Assembly (NCBI RefSeq): GCF_044904675.1
Contig: NZ_JADIKJ010000006.1
Span: 117,183 to 181,182, forward strand
Direction of reading: 5' to 3'
From: Dyella_B jejuensis
Lineage (GTDB): Bacteria; Pseudomonadota; Gammaproteobacteria; Xanthomonadales; Rhodanobacteraceae
DNA length: 64,000 bases
Position numbers and translations under genes: made by a program. Position 1 is the stretch's first letter. The number at the start of each line of letters is the position of its first letter. This document shows, one piece after another, positions 54,034 through 61,990 of the stretch. The notes under the pieces are model-generated. The model made no database searches. It worked only from the letters and a program-made list of their open reading frames with translations, and had not been told where the DNA came from.

Positions 54034-54875
54034 AGTTTGCTTTCGCGTGCTCGCAAATGTTGCGCCACGCGCAACTGGAACAGCAGCTTGGTGATCAGCA
54101 GTTTTTCCTCGACCGGCTTTTCCACGAGGTCGTTGGCGCCCGCGCGGATCAATGCAGCCTGGTTGTCGGGATTTTCGTCGCCGGTCATCACCAGCACTGG
54201 TAGCTTGCCCTTGCCGTAGCCAAAATCGCTGCGGATGATCTTGAGCAGATCGCCGCCTGTCAGTTCGCCTTTTAGACTGACATCGGTAAGCACGACGTCG
54301 GCGCCGACCGAACCTTGCGAGCGTTCTGCTTCGAGCAGTGCCAGCGCGTCTTCCACGCTCACTACATGGCGCACGGTCAGGCCGATTTTTTCCAGCATGC
54401 GGCGGGTGGCAAGCGCCACCACACGGCTGTCTTCCACGTACAGCACCAAACCCTCGGCGGCACTCTCCGGCCGCACATAGCCGCGAATGAATTCGGCCAG
54501 CGCCTGGAAACCGAGCGATTTGTCGAAGTAATCAGTGACGTGCTCACCCAGCGCGCGACGATGCAGGCGATCGTCCACGTCGCCCGATACCGCCACGATC
54601 GGCACATAGATCTGCGGCGCGGATTCACGTACATAGCGCGCCAGCTCCAAACCATCCATGTCGGGCAGGCGCAGCGCCACGGTAATGAAATCGAACACGC
54701 CGCTATCGAGCAGCCGGTGCGCCTCGGCACCACTGCCACAGCCGACCACCTCGGCCTGCGGCAATTCCTTCTGCAGCACGCGCGCGATCAGCTGGCGGAC
54801 AACCTTGGAGCCATCCACCACCAACACACGTGGCGCGGTGCTGAGGTTGCGGCTGCTGATGCTTGCACTCATCAA
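54030..54875 (-). CDS. Tandem receiver-domain protein with a degenerate first receiver
   Basis: This 281-residue protein consists of two CheY-like receivers and no output domain. The first (about 15-130) lacks the phospho-acceptor Asp: the segment reads T-V-A67-L-R-L-P-D-M-D-G, with Ala where Asp belongs, and one acidic-pocket residue is Gly (D21-G22). The second (about 142-270) is complete, with E148-D149, D198 in V-V-L-T-D-V, T in V-M-T-G-D and K in V-E-K-P. It therefore looks like an active receiver with a pseudo-receiver partner. No kinase is adjacent. It is coupled to ung by a 4-base overlap. Confidence 0.85.
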   Translation of the reverse strand: MMSASISSRNLSTAPRVLVVDGSKVVRQLIARVLQKELPQAEVVGCGSGAEAHRLLDSGVFDFITVALRLPDMDGLELARYVRESAPQIYVPIVAVSGDVDDRLHRRALGEHVTDYFDKSLGFQALAEFIRGYVRPESAAEGLVLYVEDSRVVALATRRMLEKIGLTVRHVVSVEDALALLEAERSQGSVGADVVLTDVSLKGELTGGDLLKIIRSDFGYGKGKLPVLVMTGDENPDNQAALIRAGANDLVEKPVEEKLLITKLLFQLRVAQHLRARESKL

Positions 54876-55009
54876 GAAATCCCGGTCAATGCGTGGCTTC
54901 CGTGCTCAGACGTCGACAGGCGCCCCCTTTGCACCCGTTTGGTTACCTATCTTGCACCACCGCAGATGGAAATGGATGCGACCAACTTCACCGCCTGCGA
55001 TCCGCCCGC

Positions 55010-55981
55010 TTATGCAGCTCGGCGCAACTGCCACGCGCTTACCACCCGCGCGCCGAGCCATCCCAGCAGCGCCGCGGCGAACGGTACCGCCAGCAACAGC
55101 CACAGCGGCAAACCGCCGACGTGCAACTTCCCTTCGTAAACCTGACTCAACCGCGCCACCGGCCCAGCCAGGGCGAACTCGATCGCCAGCGCCAGCGCCA
55201 CGGCGAGGAGGCCGCCGAACAGGCCATACCAGATCCCGGCGTACAGATAGGGCCGGCGCACGAAGGCGCGGCTCGCGCCGATGAGCTTCAATACCCCGAT
55301 TTCCTCGGCACGGCTGGTAATGTCCACGCGCACGGTATTGCCTACTACCAGCAAGACCGCGAGCGCAAACAACGAGGCCAGCGTCAGCACCGCGCGATTG
55401 CCAACACCCAGCAGCGCATCGAGTCGCTGCCGCCACGCACCACTGTCCTGCACCATGTCCACGCCTTGCATGCCGCGCAGGTCATCGACCAGATGGCTTA
55501 CCTGCCCGGCGGACGCGCCATCTTGCGGCTGCACCTCCAATACATAAGGCAGCGGATTGTCGTCCAGCGCATGCAAGGAACCGGAGAACCCTTGCATCTT
55601 GCTCAATTCATCCATGCCTTGCTGCGGCGATTTCACGGTGACATTGGCCACGCCCTGGTGCTGCCCGATTTGCTTACCCAGCAGCTGCGCGTTGCCGGCG
55701 ACCTGATCCTGCTTGAGGAATACGTTGATCACCTGGTTGCGCCCTAGCGCATCGCCCAGCGATTGCACGTTGGACAGCAGCATGTAAAACGCCAGCGGCA
55801 GCGCGAGCGCCAACCCCATCACCGCGATCGTAAGCAAGCTCCCCACCGGCCTGGCGGCGAGGCGGCGCAAGCTCGCCCCGGCGCTCCAGCCGTGATGTTC
55901 GCGCCAGCTGGACACTGGGCGGCGATGATTGCGCTCACTGCGCGCCGGGATGGGTGCATCCGCATCGGTCGATGCGCTCAT
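55010..55981 (-). CDS. ftsX: Cell-division ABC transporter permease FtsX
   Basis: This 323-residue inner-membrane protein works with FtsE to activate peptidoglycan hydrolases at the septum. The N-terminal cytoplasmic part (1-45) is followed by transmembrane helix 1 (about 48-72), a periplasmic loop of about 130 residues and three more helices (about 200-320). V-R-V-D-I-T-S-R-A-E-E-I-G-V-L-K-L-I-G-A-S is the coupling region typical of FtsX. It overlaps ftsE by 4 bases. Confidence 0.94.
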   Translation of the reverse strand: MSASTDADAPIPARSERNHRRPVSSWREHHGWSAGASLRRLAARPVGSLLTIAVMGLALALPLAFYMLLSNVQSLGDALGRNQVINVFLKQDQVAGNAQLLGKQIGQHQGVANVTVKSPQQGMDELSKMQGFSGSLHALDDNPLPYVLEVQPQDGASAGQVSHLVDDLRGMQGVDMVQDSGAWRQRLDALLGVGNRAVLTLASLFALAVLLVVGNTVRVDITSRAEEIGVLKLIGASRAFVRRPYLYAGIWYGLFGGLLAVALALAIEFALAGPVARLSQVYEGKLHVGGLPLWLLLAVPFAAALLGWLGARVVSAWQLRRAA

Positions 55982-56667
55982 AGCACCTCCTCCGCCGACA
56001 CATCCGCTACCAGGCGGCCATGGTCGAGCACCACCACGCGCTTCTTCATGCGCTTGATCAGCGGCAGGTCATGGCTGGCGACCAGCACGGTGGTACCCAC
56101 CTGCTGGAATTCAGCGAACAGGCCCATGATTTCCACCGCCAGTTGCGGATCGAGATTGCCGGTAGGCTCGTCGGCAATCAGCACGCTCGGCTTGGCGACG
56201 ATGGCGCGGGCGATTCCCACGCGCTGCTGCTCGCCGGTGGAAAGCGATGCAGGCAACTGACGCTCGTAGTCGAGCAGCCCGACTTTCTCCAGCGCGGCGC
56301 GCACGCGCCGGCCGCGCTCCTGCGGCGCGATGCCGCCGATCACCAGCGGCAATTCGACATTGGCGAATACGCTGCGATCCATCAGCAGGCGATGATCCTG
56401 GAACACCATGCCCAGGCTTCGGCGCAATTTGGGAATGCCGCTCTGGCCGATCTTCGCCAGGCTCTTTCCGTCGAGCATGATCTGCCCATGCGAAGGGCGT
56501 TCGATCAGCGCCAGCAATTTGAGCAGCGTGCTCTTGCCTGCGCCGGAATGCCCGGTCACGAAAGCCATTTCGCCCGTGGCGACTTCGAACGTGAGTTGGG
56601 AGAGAGCTTCATGGCCCCCTTCGTAGCGCTTGCTGACCTGGTCGAAGCGGATCACCGCGTCCCTCAC
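55978..56667 (-). CDS. ftsE: Cell-division ABC transporter ATPase FtsE
   Basis: This 229-residue ATPase has Walker A G-H-S-G-A-G-K-S-T-L near 39, Q-loop V-F-Q-D-H, signature L-S-T-G-E-Q-Q-R, Walker B V-L-I-A-D-E-P-T-G-N-L-D and H-loop A-S-H-D. The opening I-R-F-D-Q-V-S-K-R-Y and the length are those of FtsE. It is the first gene of the ftsE-ftsX pair, with ATGA overlap. ftsY, which precedes ftsE in E. coli, is not here: upstream is the end of rhlB on the same strand. Confidence 0.96.
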   Translation of the reverse strand: MRDAVIRFDQVSKRYEGGHEALSQLTFEVATGEMAFVTGHSGAGKSTLLKLLALIERPSHGQIMLDGKSLAKIGQSGIPKLRRSLGMVFQDHRLLMDRSVFANVELPLVIGGIAPQERGRRVRAALEKVGLLDYERQLPASLSTGEQQRVGIARAIVAKPSVLIADEPTGNLDPQLAVEIMGLFAEFQQVGTTVLVASHDLPLIKRMKKRVVVLDHGRLVADVSAEEVL

Positions 56668-56768
56668 CTAACCCTTGCCAATGGCGGCAAGGATAAGGGA
56701 AGCGTTGAGGTTATGCGCAAATTTGCTCAGGGCGTCGCCACAAATCGCGGTGACGACGCGGGTACGGT

Positions 56769-58442
56769 TCAGCGGCCGGTGAACAGGCGCGTGAGGCGCC
56801 GGAAAAAGCCCTGCTTCTTCGGTGAGACATGCTCGCCGGAAGGCGACTGCGCCACCACCTGGCGCGACGGGCGACTGCCGCCGGCCGCCGGCGGCGCCGT
56901 GCTGCTGGCGGCGGCCTCGTTACCTGGCGCGCCGCCGGCATGGCGGCGGCCACGACCGCCGCGGCGACGGCGACGCTTGCCTTCACCGCCGATCGCATCC
57001 TGTCGCGGCGACGTGGATGGATCCGCAGGCTTTGCTTCCACTTTCACGACCACGGCCTCTTCCGTTTCCGTGCGCGGCTTGCGCGGACGGTCCTCGCGCC
57101 GTCGCTGCGACGAGCCGGGCTGCGAAGAACGCTCCCCGCTGCGGCCGCCCTGCCGCCGCGGACCGCCTGGCTTCTTGTCGCCCTCGCGTGGCGTCACCTT
57201 GTCGCCGAAGGCCGCGCTATCGGCGGCCGCTTCCGCCGCAAACTGCGCGTCGACCTGCCTGGGCTGCGGCATTACCAGCAGTTCCGGGGCAATCGTCGCG
57301 ACCGGAATCTTCTGGCCGATGTATTCCTCGATCTCCGGCAGCGACATGGCATACAGGTCGCAGGCAAAACTGATCGCATCTCCCTCGGCGCCCAGGCGCG
57401 CGGTGCGGCCGATGCGATGTACGTAATCCTCCGCGTCCTGCGGCAGGTCGTAATTGAACACGTGGCTGACCGCGGGGATGTGCAGACCGCGTGCCGCCAC
57501 GTCGGTGCAGACGAGAATGTCCAGCTGGCCATCCTGGAACCGCTGCAGCAGCTTTTGCCGTTTCAGCTGCGGCACGTCGCCGGACAGCGCGCCCACGCGA
57601 TAGCCCTGCCGCTTCACGCGATCGGTAATGCGCTCGGCCGCGGCTTTGGTATTCACGAAGATGATGCTGCGCGATGCCGACGCCTGCTCCAGCAAGTTCA
57701 GCAGCAGCGGCAGTTTTTCTTCCTTGGCCGGGAAATAGACCTGCTGGCGCACGCGATCGGCAGTGACGTTGTCGGTCTCCACCACCAGCTTCTCGGCGTT
57801 GTGCATGTGCTCATACGCCAGCTCCAGTACGCGGTGCGAAAGCGTGGCGGAAAACAGCAGCACCTGGCGTTGCTCGCGCGCGGGCAGGCGCCGGAAGATG
57901 AAGCGCACGTCCTTGATGAAACCGAGATCGAACATGCGGTCGGCTTCGTCGACCACCATTACTTCGACGCCGTTGAGACCGAATACGTTCTGCTTGTAGT
58001 AGTCGAGCAGGCGTCCGGGCGTGGCGATGATGATGTCGCAGCCGTCCTTGAGCAGTTGGCGCTGCTTGTCGTAGTCGACCCCGCCGTAGATCAGCGCGGT
58101 ACGCAGGCCGGTATGGCGCCCGATGTTCTTGGCGTCCTTTTCGATCTGGATCGCCAGTTCGCGGGTCGGCGCGATGATCAGTGCGCGCGGATCGGAATCC
58201 TTGCGCTCGGCCACCGCCGGCTGGGTCAGCAGGCGGTTCATCAGGGCGACCAGGAAAGCGCAGGTCTTGCCGGTGCCGGTCTGCGCCTGGCCGGCGACAT
58301 CGCGGCCGGTCAGCGCCACCGGCAGGCTCAACGCCTGGATCGGCGTGCAACGCGCGAATCCTGCCGCGTCCAGGCCCTGCTGAAGCAGCGGATGCAAGTC
58401 GAATTGGGTGAAAAAAGTTTCAGTAAGTACGGTTTGGGACAT
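56769..58442 (-). CDS. rhlB: ATP-dependent RNA helicase RhlB with long basic C-terminal tail
   Basis: This 557-residue DEAD-box helicase has the Q motif F-A-R-C-T-P-I-Q, Walker A A-Q-T-G-T-G-K-T, D-E-A-D near 165, S-A-T, and H-R-I-G-R-T-A-R in domain 2. The core ends near residue 390. A tail of about 165 residues follows, rich in Arg, Gly, Lys, Ser and Glu with R-R-R-R-R-G-G-R-G-R-R-like stretches, probably disordered and RNA-binding. E. coli RhlB has 421 residues. ATG 58442 (M-S-Q-T-V-L) fits the family, although no strong SD is seen. It is divergent from trxA-rho as in E. coli. Confidence 0.93.
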   Translation of the reverse strand: MSQTVLTETFFTQFDLHPLLQQGLDAAGFARCTPIQALSLPVALTGRDVAGQAQTGTGKTCAFLVALMNRLLTQPAVAERKDSDPRALIIAPTRELAIQIEKDAKNIGRHTGLRTALIYGGVDYDKQRQLLKDGCDIIIATPGRLLDYYKQNVFGLNGVEVMVVDEADRMFDLGFIKDVRFIFRRLPAREQRQVLLFSATLSHRVLELAYEHMHNAEKLVVETDNVTADRVRQQVYFPAKEEKLPLLLNLLEQASASRSIIFVNTKAAAERITDRVKRQGYRVGALSGDVPQLKRQKLLQRFQDGQLDILVCTDVAARGLHIPAVSHVFNYDLPQDAEDYVHRIGRTARLGAEGDAISFACDLYAMSLPEIEEYIGQKIPVATIAPELLVMPQPRQVDAQFAAEAAADSAAFGDKVTPREGDKKPGGPRRQGGRSGERSSQPGSSQRRREDRPRKPRTETEEAVVVKVEAKPADPSTSPRQDAIGGEGKRRRRRGGRGRRHAGGAPGNEAAASSTAPPAAGGSRPSRQVVAQSPSGEHVSPKKQGFFRRLTRLFTGR

Positions 58443-58809
58443 GAATGGGAATCTGGTACAGGCTCGCGACGAGGCGCGCGGCCCGGTCCCGCAGTCAGTC
58501 TGGCAACCTTGGGACAGGTGGATGGATGCGACGCGCCTGGCAGCGGCGCCGAAAGGAGGAAATGCCCGCTGCAGTCCCGCCAGCATAGGTGAAACAGCTC
58601 ATCAAGCGGCCTCACCTATGCCAACCGGACACGTCGCGGTTGCCCTTGAATCGCTTGAATCGAATCCCGACTTAGGCTGGAATGGAACGCAAGCCGCAAC
58701 GGCCACGTTTTCATTCCCGGATCGATCCGCGCCTCGAGGGCACTCGCTAGTGTACCCGATGATCGGCACGCGGTCTTAACCCCACCCGCCTTAGCCCTGG
58801 AGACCCACG
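58443..58809. other. Divergent intergenic region between rhlB and trxA
   Basis: This 367-base region has no supported gene. It contains a 10-bp inverted repeat (listed separately) and a weak promoter candidate for trxA: TTGAAT at 58655-58660, a 17-base spacer, then TGGAAT at 58678-58683. Confidence 0.5.
58583..58621. repeat. Perfect 10-bp inverted repeat between rhlB and trxA
   Basis: GCATAGGTGA at 58583-58592 and its exact complement TCACCTATGC at 58612-58621 are separated by 19 bases. It could be an operator for a dimeric regulator or a hairpin in the rhlB leader. Confidence 0.75.
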
Positions 58810-59136
58810 GTGAGCGACCTTATCAGCCATGTGAGCGACGATGCCTTCGACCAGGAGGTACTGAAGTCCGATACCCCGGTCCTGCTGGATTTCTGGGCCG
58901 AATGGTGCGGCCCCTGCAAGGCGATCGCCCCGGTGCTGGACGATCTGGCCAAGCAATACGAAGGCAAGCTGCGCGTGGTGAAGCTGAACATCGACCACAA
59001 TCAGAAAACCCCCCGTACCTACGGCGTGCGCGGCATTCCCACCCTGATGGTGTTCAAGAACGGCAAGGTGGAAGCAACCCAGATCGGCGCGGTCAGCAAA
59101 GGCCAGCTGGTCCAGATGATCGACAAGGCCATCTGA
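58810..59136 (+). CDS. trxA: Thioredoxin 1
   Basis: This 108-residue protein has the redox motif W32-C33-G-P-C36 and cis-proline G-I-P-T-L near residue 76, with the full length and D-F-W-A-E start of TrxA. It reduces protein disulfides with electrons from thioredoxin reductase. GTG 58810 has GGAG 8 bases upstream. It precedes rho, the order found in E. coli. Confidence 0.97.
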   Translation: MSDLISHVSDDAFDQEVLKSDTPVLLDFWAEWCGPCKAIAPVLDDLAKQYEGKLRVVKLNIDHNQKTPRTYGVRGIPTLMVFKNGKVEATQIGAVSKGQLVQMIDKAI

Positions 59137-59165
59137 CCCAAGCCGGGCTGGGAGACGTAAATCCG

Positions 59166-59199
59166 GGAACGTCGAAAGCGAAGCGTTCCTCCGATTTTT
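59166..59199 (+). terminator. Candidate terminator after trxA
   Basis: GGAACG (59166-59171) pairs with CGTTCC (59184-59189), followed by TCCGATTTTTG. The stem is only 6 bp, so readthrough into the rho leader is likely. Confidence 0.45.
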
Positions 59200-59363
59200 G
59201 ATTTTCCTCCCGGCCTGGTTGGCTCCCCGTTGCAGCTGCCCTTTACGGCGCTGCGCGGCGGGTGCTAGATTCCGTACTCAGTTGGGGCTGTCCTGGCCCC
59301 CGCGCATTCCGCGCAACGCTCGTCCTCCCTCCTGTAATCAACGGCGCCCCGTGAGGTTTGCCC

Positions 59364-61124
59364 GTGTCCGATATCGAAAGCAAAGATTCTTCCGACGCTA
59401 CCCGCGCCGATGCCAAGCCTGCGGGCGAAACGCCTACGCGCACCCGTGCGCCGCGACGATCCGCTGCCGCGTCCGCCGAAGCCAACGCCCGCAGCGAAAA
59501 GCCGGCCGAAGCCCCGGCTCCCGTCGCCGAACGCCCTGCTCCACCGGTCGAAGCGCGCACGGCATCACCAGCGCCTGCGCCCGCGGCGCCTGCGCAGGAA
59601 TCCCTGCGCTATGGCAATGGACCGTCCAGCAATGGGCCATCCAACGACGCCCAGGAGCCGCGTGAAAATGGCCCGGGCGGCAACCCGAACGGCCCCTACC
59701 AGGGCCAGAACAACAACGATCGCCGCAATGATCGCAACGACCGCAACCGCCGCCGCCGCCACGAGCGTGGCCAGCGTCCGCCGGGCCAGGGCGGTCCGCC
59801 GCGCAACCCGCACGGTCTGCCGGTGGATGACGAGAATGCCGACATCGGCAGCAACGATCGCGTCATCAACCTCACCGAACTGAAGCGCAAGAACCCGGTG
59901 CAGCTGCTGGAATTCGCCGAATCGCTCGGCATCCAGGAAGGCGTCGCCCGCCAGCGCCGCCAGGACGTGATCTTCAACATCCTCAAGGCGCATGCCCGCT
60001 CCGGCGGTGGCATCTGGGCCGAAGGCGTGCTGGAAATCCTGCAGGACGGCTTCGGCTTCCTGCGCTCGGCCGACGAGTCCTACCTGGCCGGTCCCGATGA
60101 CATCTACGTCTCGCCCAGCCAGATCCGCCGCTTCAACCTGCGCACCGGCGACTACATCACCGGCCGCGTGCGCCATCCGAAGGAAGGCGAGCGCTACTTC
60201 GCGCTGCTGAAGGTCGACGACATCAACGGCGATCCGCCGGAAGCATCCAAGAACAAGATGCTGTTCGAGAACCTCACGCCGCTGTTTCCGCGCAAGGCGT
60301 TCAAGCTCGAGCGCGGCAATGGCTCGAGCGAGGACATCACCGGACGCATCCTGGACCTGGTGGCGCCGATCGGTCGCGGCCAGCGCGGACTGATCGTGTC
60401 GCAGCCCAAGTCCGGTAAGACGATGATGCTGCAAAACATCGCGCAGGCCATCACGTACAACCATCCCGATGCGCATCTGATCATGCTGTTGATCGACGAG
60501 CGTCCGGAAGAAGTCACGGAAATCGCCCGCACCGTCCGCGCCGAAGTGATCAGCTCCACCTTCGACGAACCGGCGGTACGCCACGTACAGGTCGCCGAAA
60601 TGGTGATCGAGCGTGCCAAGCGTCTGGTCGAGCACAAGAAAGACGTAGTGATCCTGCTCGATTCGATCACGCGCCTGGCGCGCGCCTACAACACCGTCGT
60701 ACCAAGCTCCGGCAAGGTGCTCACCGGCGGCGTGGATGCCAATGCGCTACAGCGTCCGAAACGCTTCTTCGGCGCCGCGCGTAACGTGGAAGAAGGCGGC
60801 TCGCTCACCATCATCGCCACCGCGCTGATCGAGACCGGCAGCAAGATGGACGAGGTGATCTACGAAGAGTTCAAGGGCACTGGCAACATGGAAGTGCACC
60901 TGTCGCGGCGCATCTCCGAAAAGCGCGTGTATCCGGCCATCGACATCAATCGCTCCGGCACGCGCCGCGAAGACTTGCTGATCGAGCCGGACCTGCTCGC
61001 CAAGATCTGGATCCTGCGCAAGCTGCTGCATCCGATGGATGAATTGGCGGCGATGGAATTCATGCTCGACAAAATGAAGAACACCAAGTCCAACGACGAG
61101 TTCTTCAATTCGATGAAGCGCTGA
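59364..61124 (+). CDS. rho: Transcription termination factor Rho with long N-terminal extension
   Basis: This 586-residue hexameric RNA helicase terminates transcription. Residues about 168-586 align with the 419-residue E. coli protein, beginning N-L-T-E-L-K-R-K. The cold-shock-like RNA domain has G-F-G-F-L-R-S, the P-loop is S-Q-P-K-S-G-K-T, and D-E-R-P-E-E-V and the Q/R-loop follow. The first about 167 residues are an extra disordered segment: an Ala/Pro/Glu-rich part, then an Asn/Arg/Gly-rich part (about 95-155). The start is GTG 59364, with GAGG 8 bases upstream; a TTG two codons earlier is less likely. The 227-base leader after trxA leaves room for rho autoregulation. Confidence 0.96.
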   Translation: MSDIESKDSSDATRADAKPAGETPTRTRAPRRSAAASAEANARSEKPAEAPAPVAERPAPPVEARTASPAPAPAAPAQESLRYGNGPSSNGPSNDAQEPRENGPGGNPNGPYQGQNNNDRRNDRNDRNRRRRHERGQRPPGQGGPPRNPHGLPVDDENADIGSNDRVINLTELKRKNPVQLLEFAESLGIQEGVARQRRQDVIFNILKAHARSGGGIWAEGVLEILQDGFGFLRSADESYLAGPDDIYVSPSQIRRFNLRTGDYITGRVRHPKEGERYFALLKVDDINGDPPEASKNKMLFENLTPLFPRKAFKLERGNGSSEDITGRILDLVAPIGRGQRGLIVSQPKSGKTMMLQNIAQAITYNHPDAHLIMLLIDERPEEVTEIARTVRAEVISSTFDEPAVRHVQVAEMVIERAKRLVEHKKDVVILLDSITRLARAYNTVVPSSGKVLTGGVDANALQRPKRFFGAARNVEEGGSLTIIATALIETGSKMDEVIYEEFKGTGNMEVHLSRRISEKRVYPAIDINRSGTRREDLLIEPDLLAKIWILRKLLHPMDELAAMEFMLDKMKNTKSNDEFFNSMKR

Positions 61125-61143
61125 CCTTTATCGGAATGTTCCA

Positions 61144-61173
61144 GGAAAAGGCCGCCGCAAGGCGGCTTTTTCC
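61144..61173 (+). terminator. Rho-independent terminator after rho
   Basis: GGAAAAGGCCGCC, loop GCAA, GGCGGCTTTTTCC forms a 13-bp stem with one G-U pair and a T run at the end. It lies 20 bases after the rho stop. Confidence 0.9.
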
Positions 61174-61324
61174 TGTTCCATGCAAGCAGATGAAAGACGC
61201 GGAACAGGCGCGAACCTTACGCCAATATTTCATTGCCGCCTTCAACGCCGCGGCGGCTGGATAAAGCGCGAAATGCCATGTTATTAACTGCTACGATCTT
61301 GGCACTCCCCACTGTTTGCGCCGT

Positions 61325-61990
61325 ATGCGAATCCTGTTAGTCGAAGACGATCCCCTGGTTTCCGATGCCATCGTGCGCGGCCTGGCTACCGCAGGCTATG
61401 TGGTCGATGCCGTGGGCGAGGCGGAATCGGTGCAGGGTCGCCTGGATACCGTGCATTACGATTTGGCCATCATCGACCTGGGTTTGCCGGGCGAGGACGG
61501 CTTCGCCCTGGTGCGCCGGCTGCGCCGCGACGGCAGCCCGTTGCCGCTGCTGATCGTGACCGCCCGCGACGGATTGGACGATCGCGTCACGGCGCTGGAT
61601 CTCGGCGCCGACGATTACCTGGTCAAGCCCTTTGCGCTACCCGAACTGGCGGCGCGCTGCCGCGCGCTGATCCGTCGCGCCACCGCGGCAGCCGCCAACG
61701 AAATGGCAGTGGGACGCCTGCGTATCGATCTTGCCGGCCGCCGCGCCATCGACCATACCGGCCACGTGCTCGAACTCACCCGCCGCGAATGGTCGATCCT
61801 GGAGTGCCTGGCCCACCACAGTGGGCGCGTGGTGAGCAAGGAACGCCTGATCCAGGCCATCGTAAGCTGGGACGAGGAGATTTCCGGCAACGCCATCGAA
61901 GTGCACGTTTCGCGCTTGCGCGCGAAGCTGGGCGATGCGGCCACGGTACGCGGCATCCGCGGCCTCGGCTATCGCCTTGACGATGCCTAG
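61325..61990 (+). CDS. OmpR-family response regulator (QseB/PmrA-like)
   Basis: This 221-residue regulator has a receiver with V-E-D-D, phospho-Asp in I-I-D-L-G-L-P-G-E-D-G (near 51), T in V-T-A-R and K in V-K-P-F, and a winged-helix output domain (about 125-221) with E-V-H-V-S-R-L-R-A-K and G-L-G-Y-R-L. ATG 61325 is chosen over TTG 61316, since the protein then begins M-R-I-L-L-V-E-D-D. It overlaps the kinase gene by 8 bases. The signal and targets are unknown; the QseB/PmrA style is based on motifs only. Confidence 0.92.
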   Translation: MRILLVEDDPLVSDAIVRGLATAGYVVDAVGEAESVQGRLDTVHYDLAIIDLGLPGEDGFALVRRLRRDGSPLPLLIVTARDGLDDRVTALDLGADDYLVKPFALPELAARCRALIRRATAAAANEMAVGRLRIDLAGRRAIDHTGHVLELTRREWSILECLAHHSGRVVSKERLIQAIVSWDEEISGNAIEVHVSRLRAKLGDAATVRGIRGLGYRLDDA

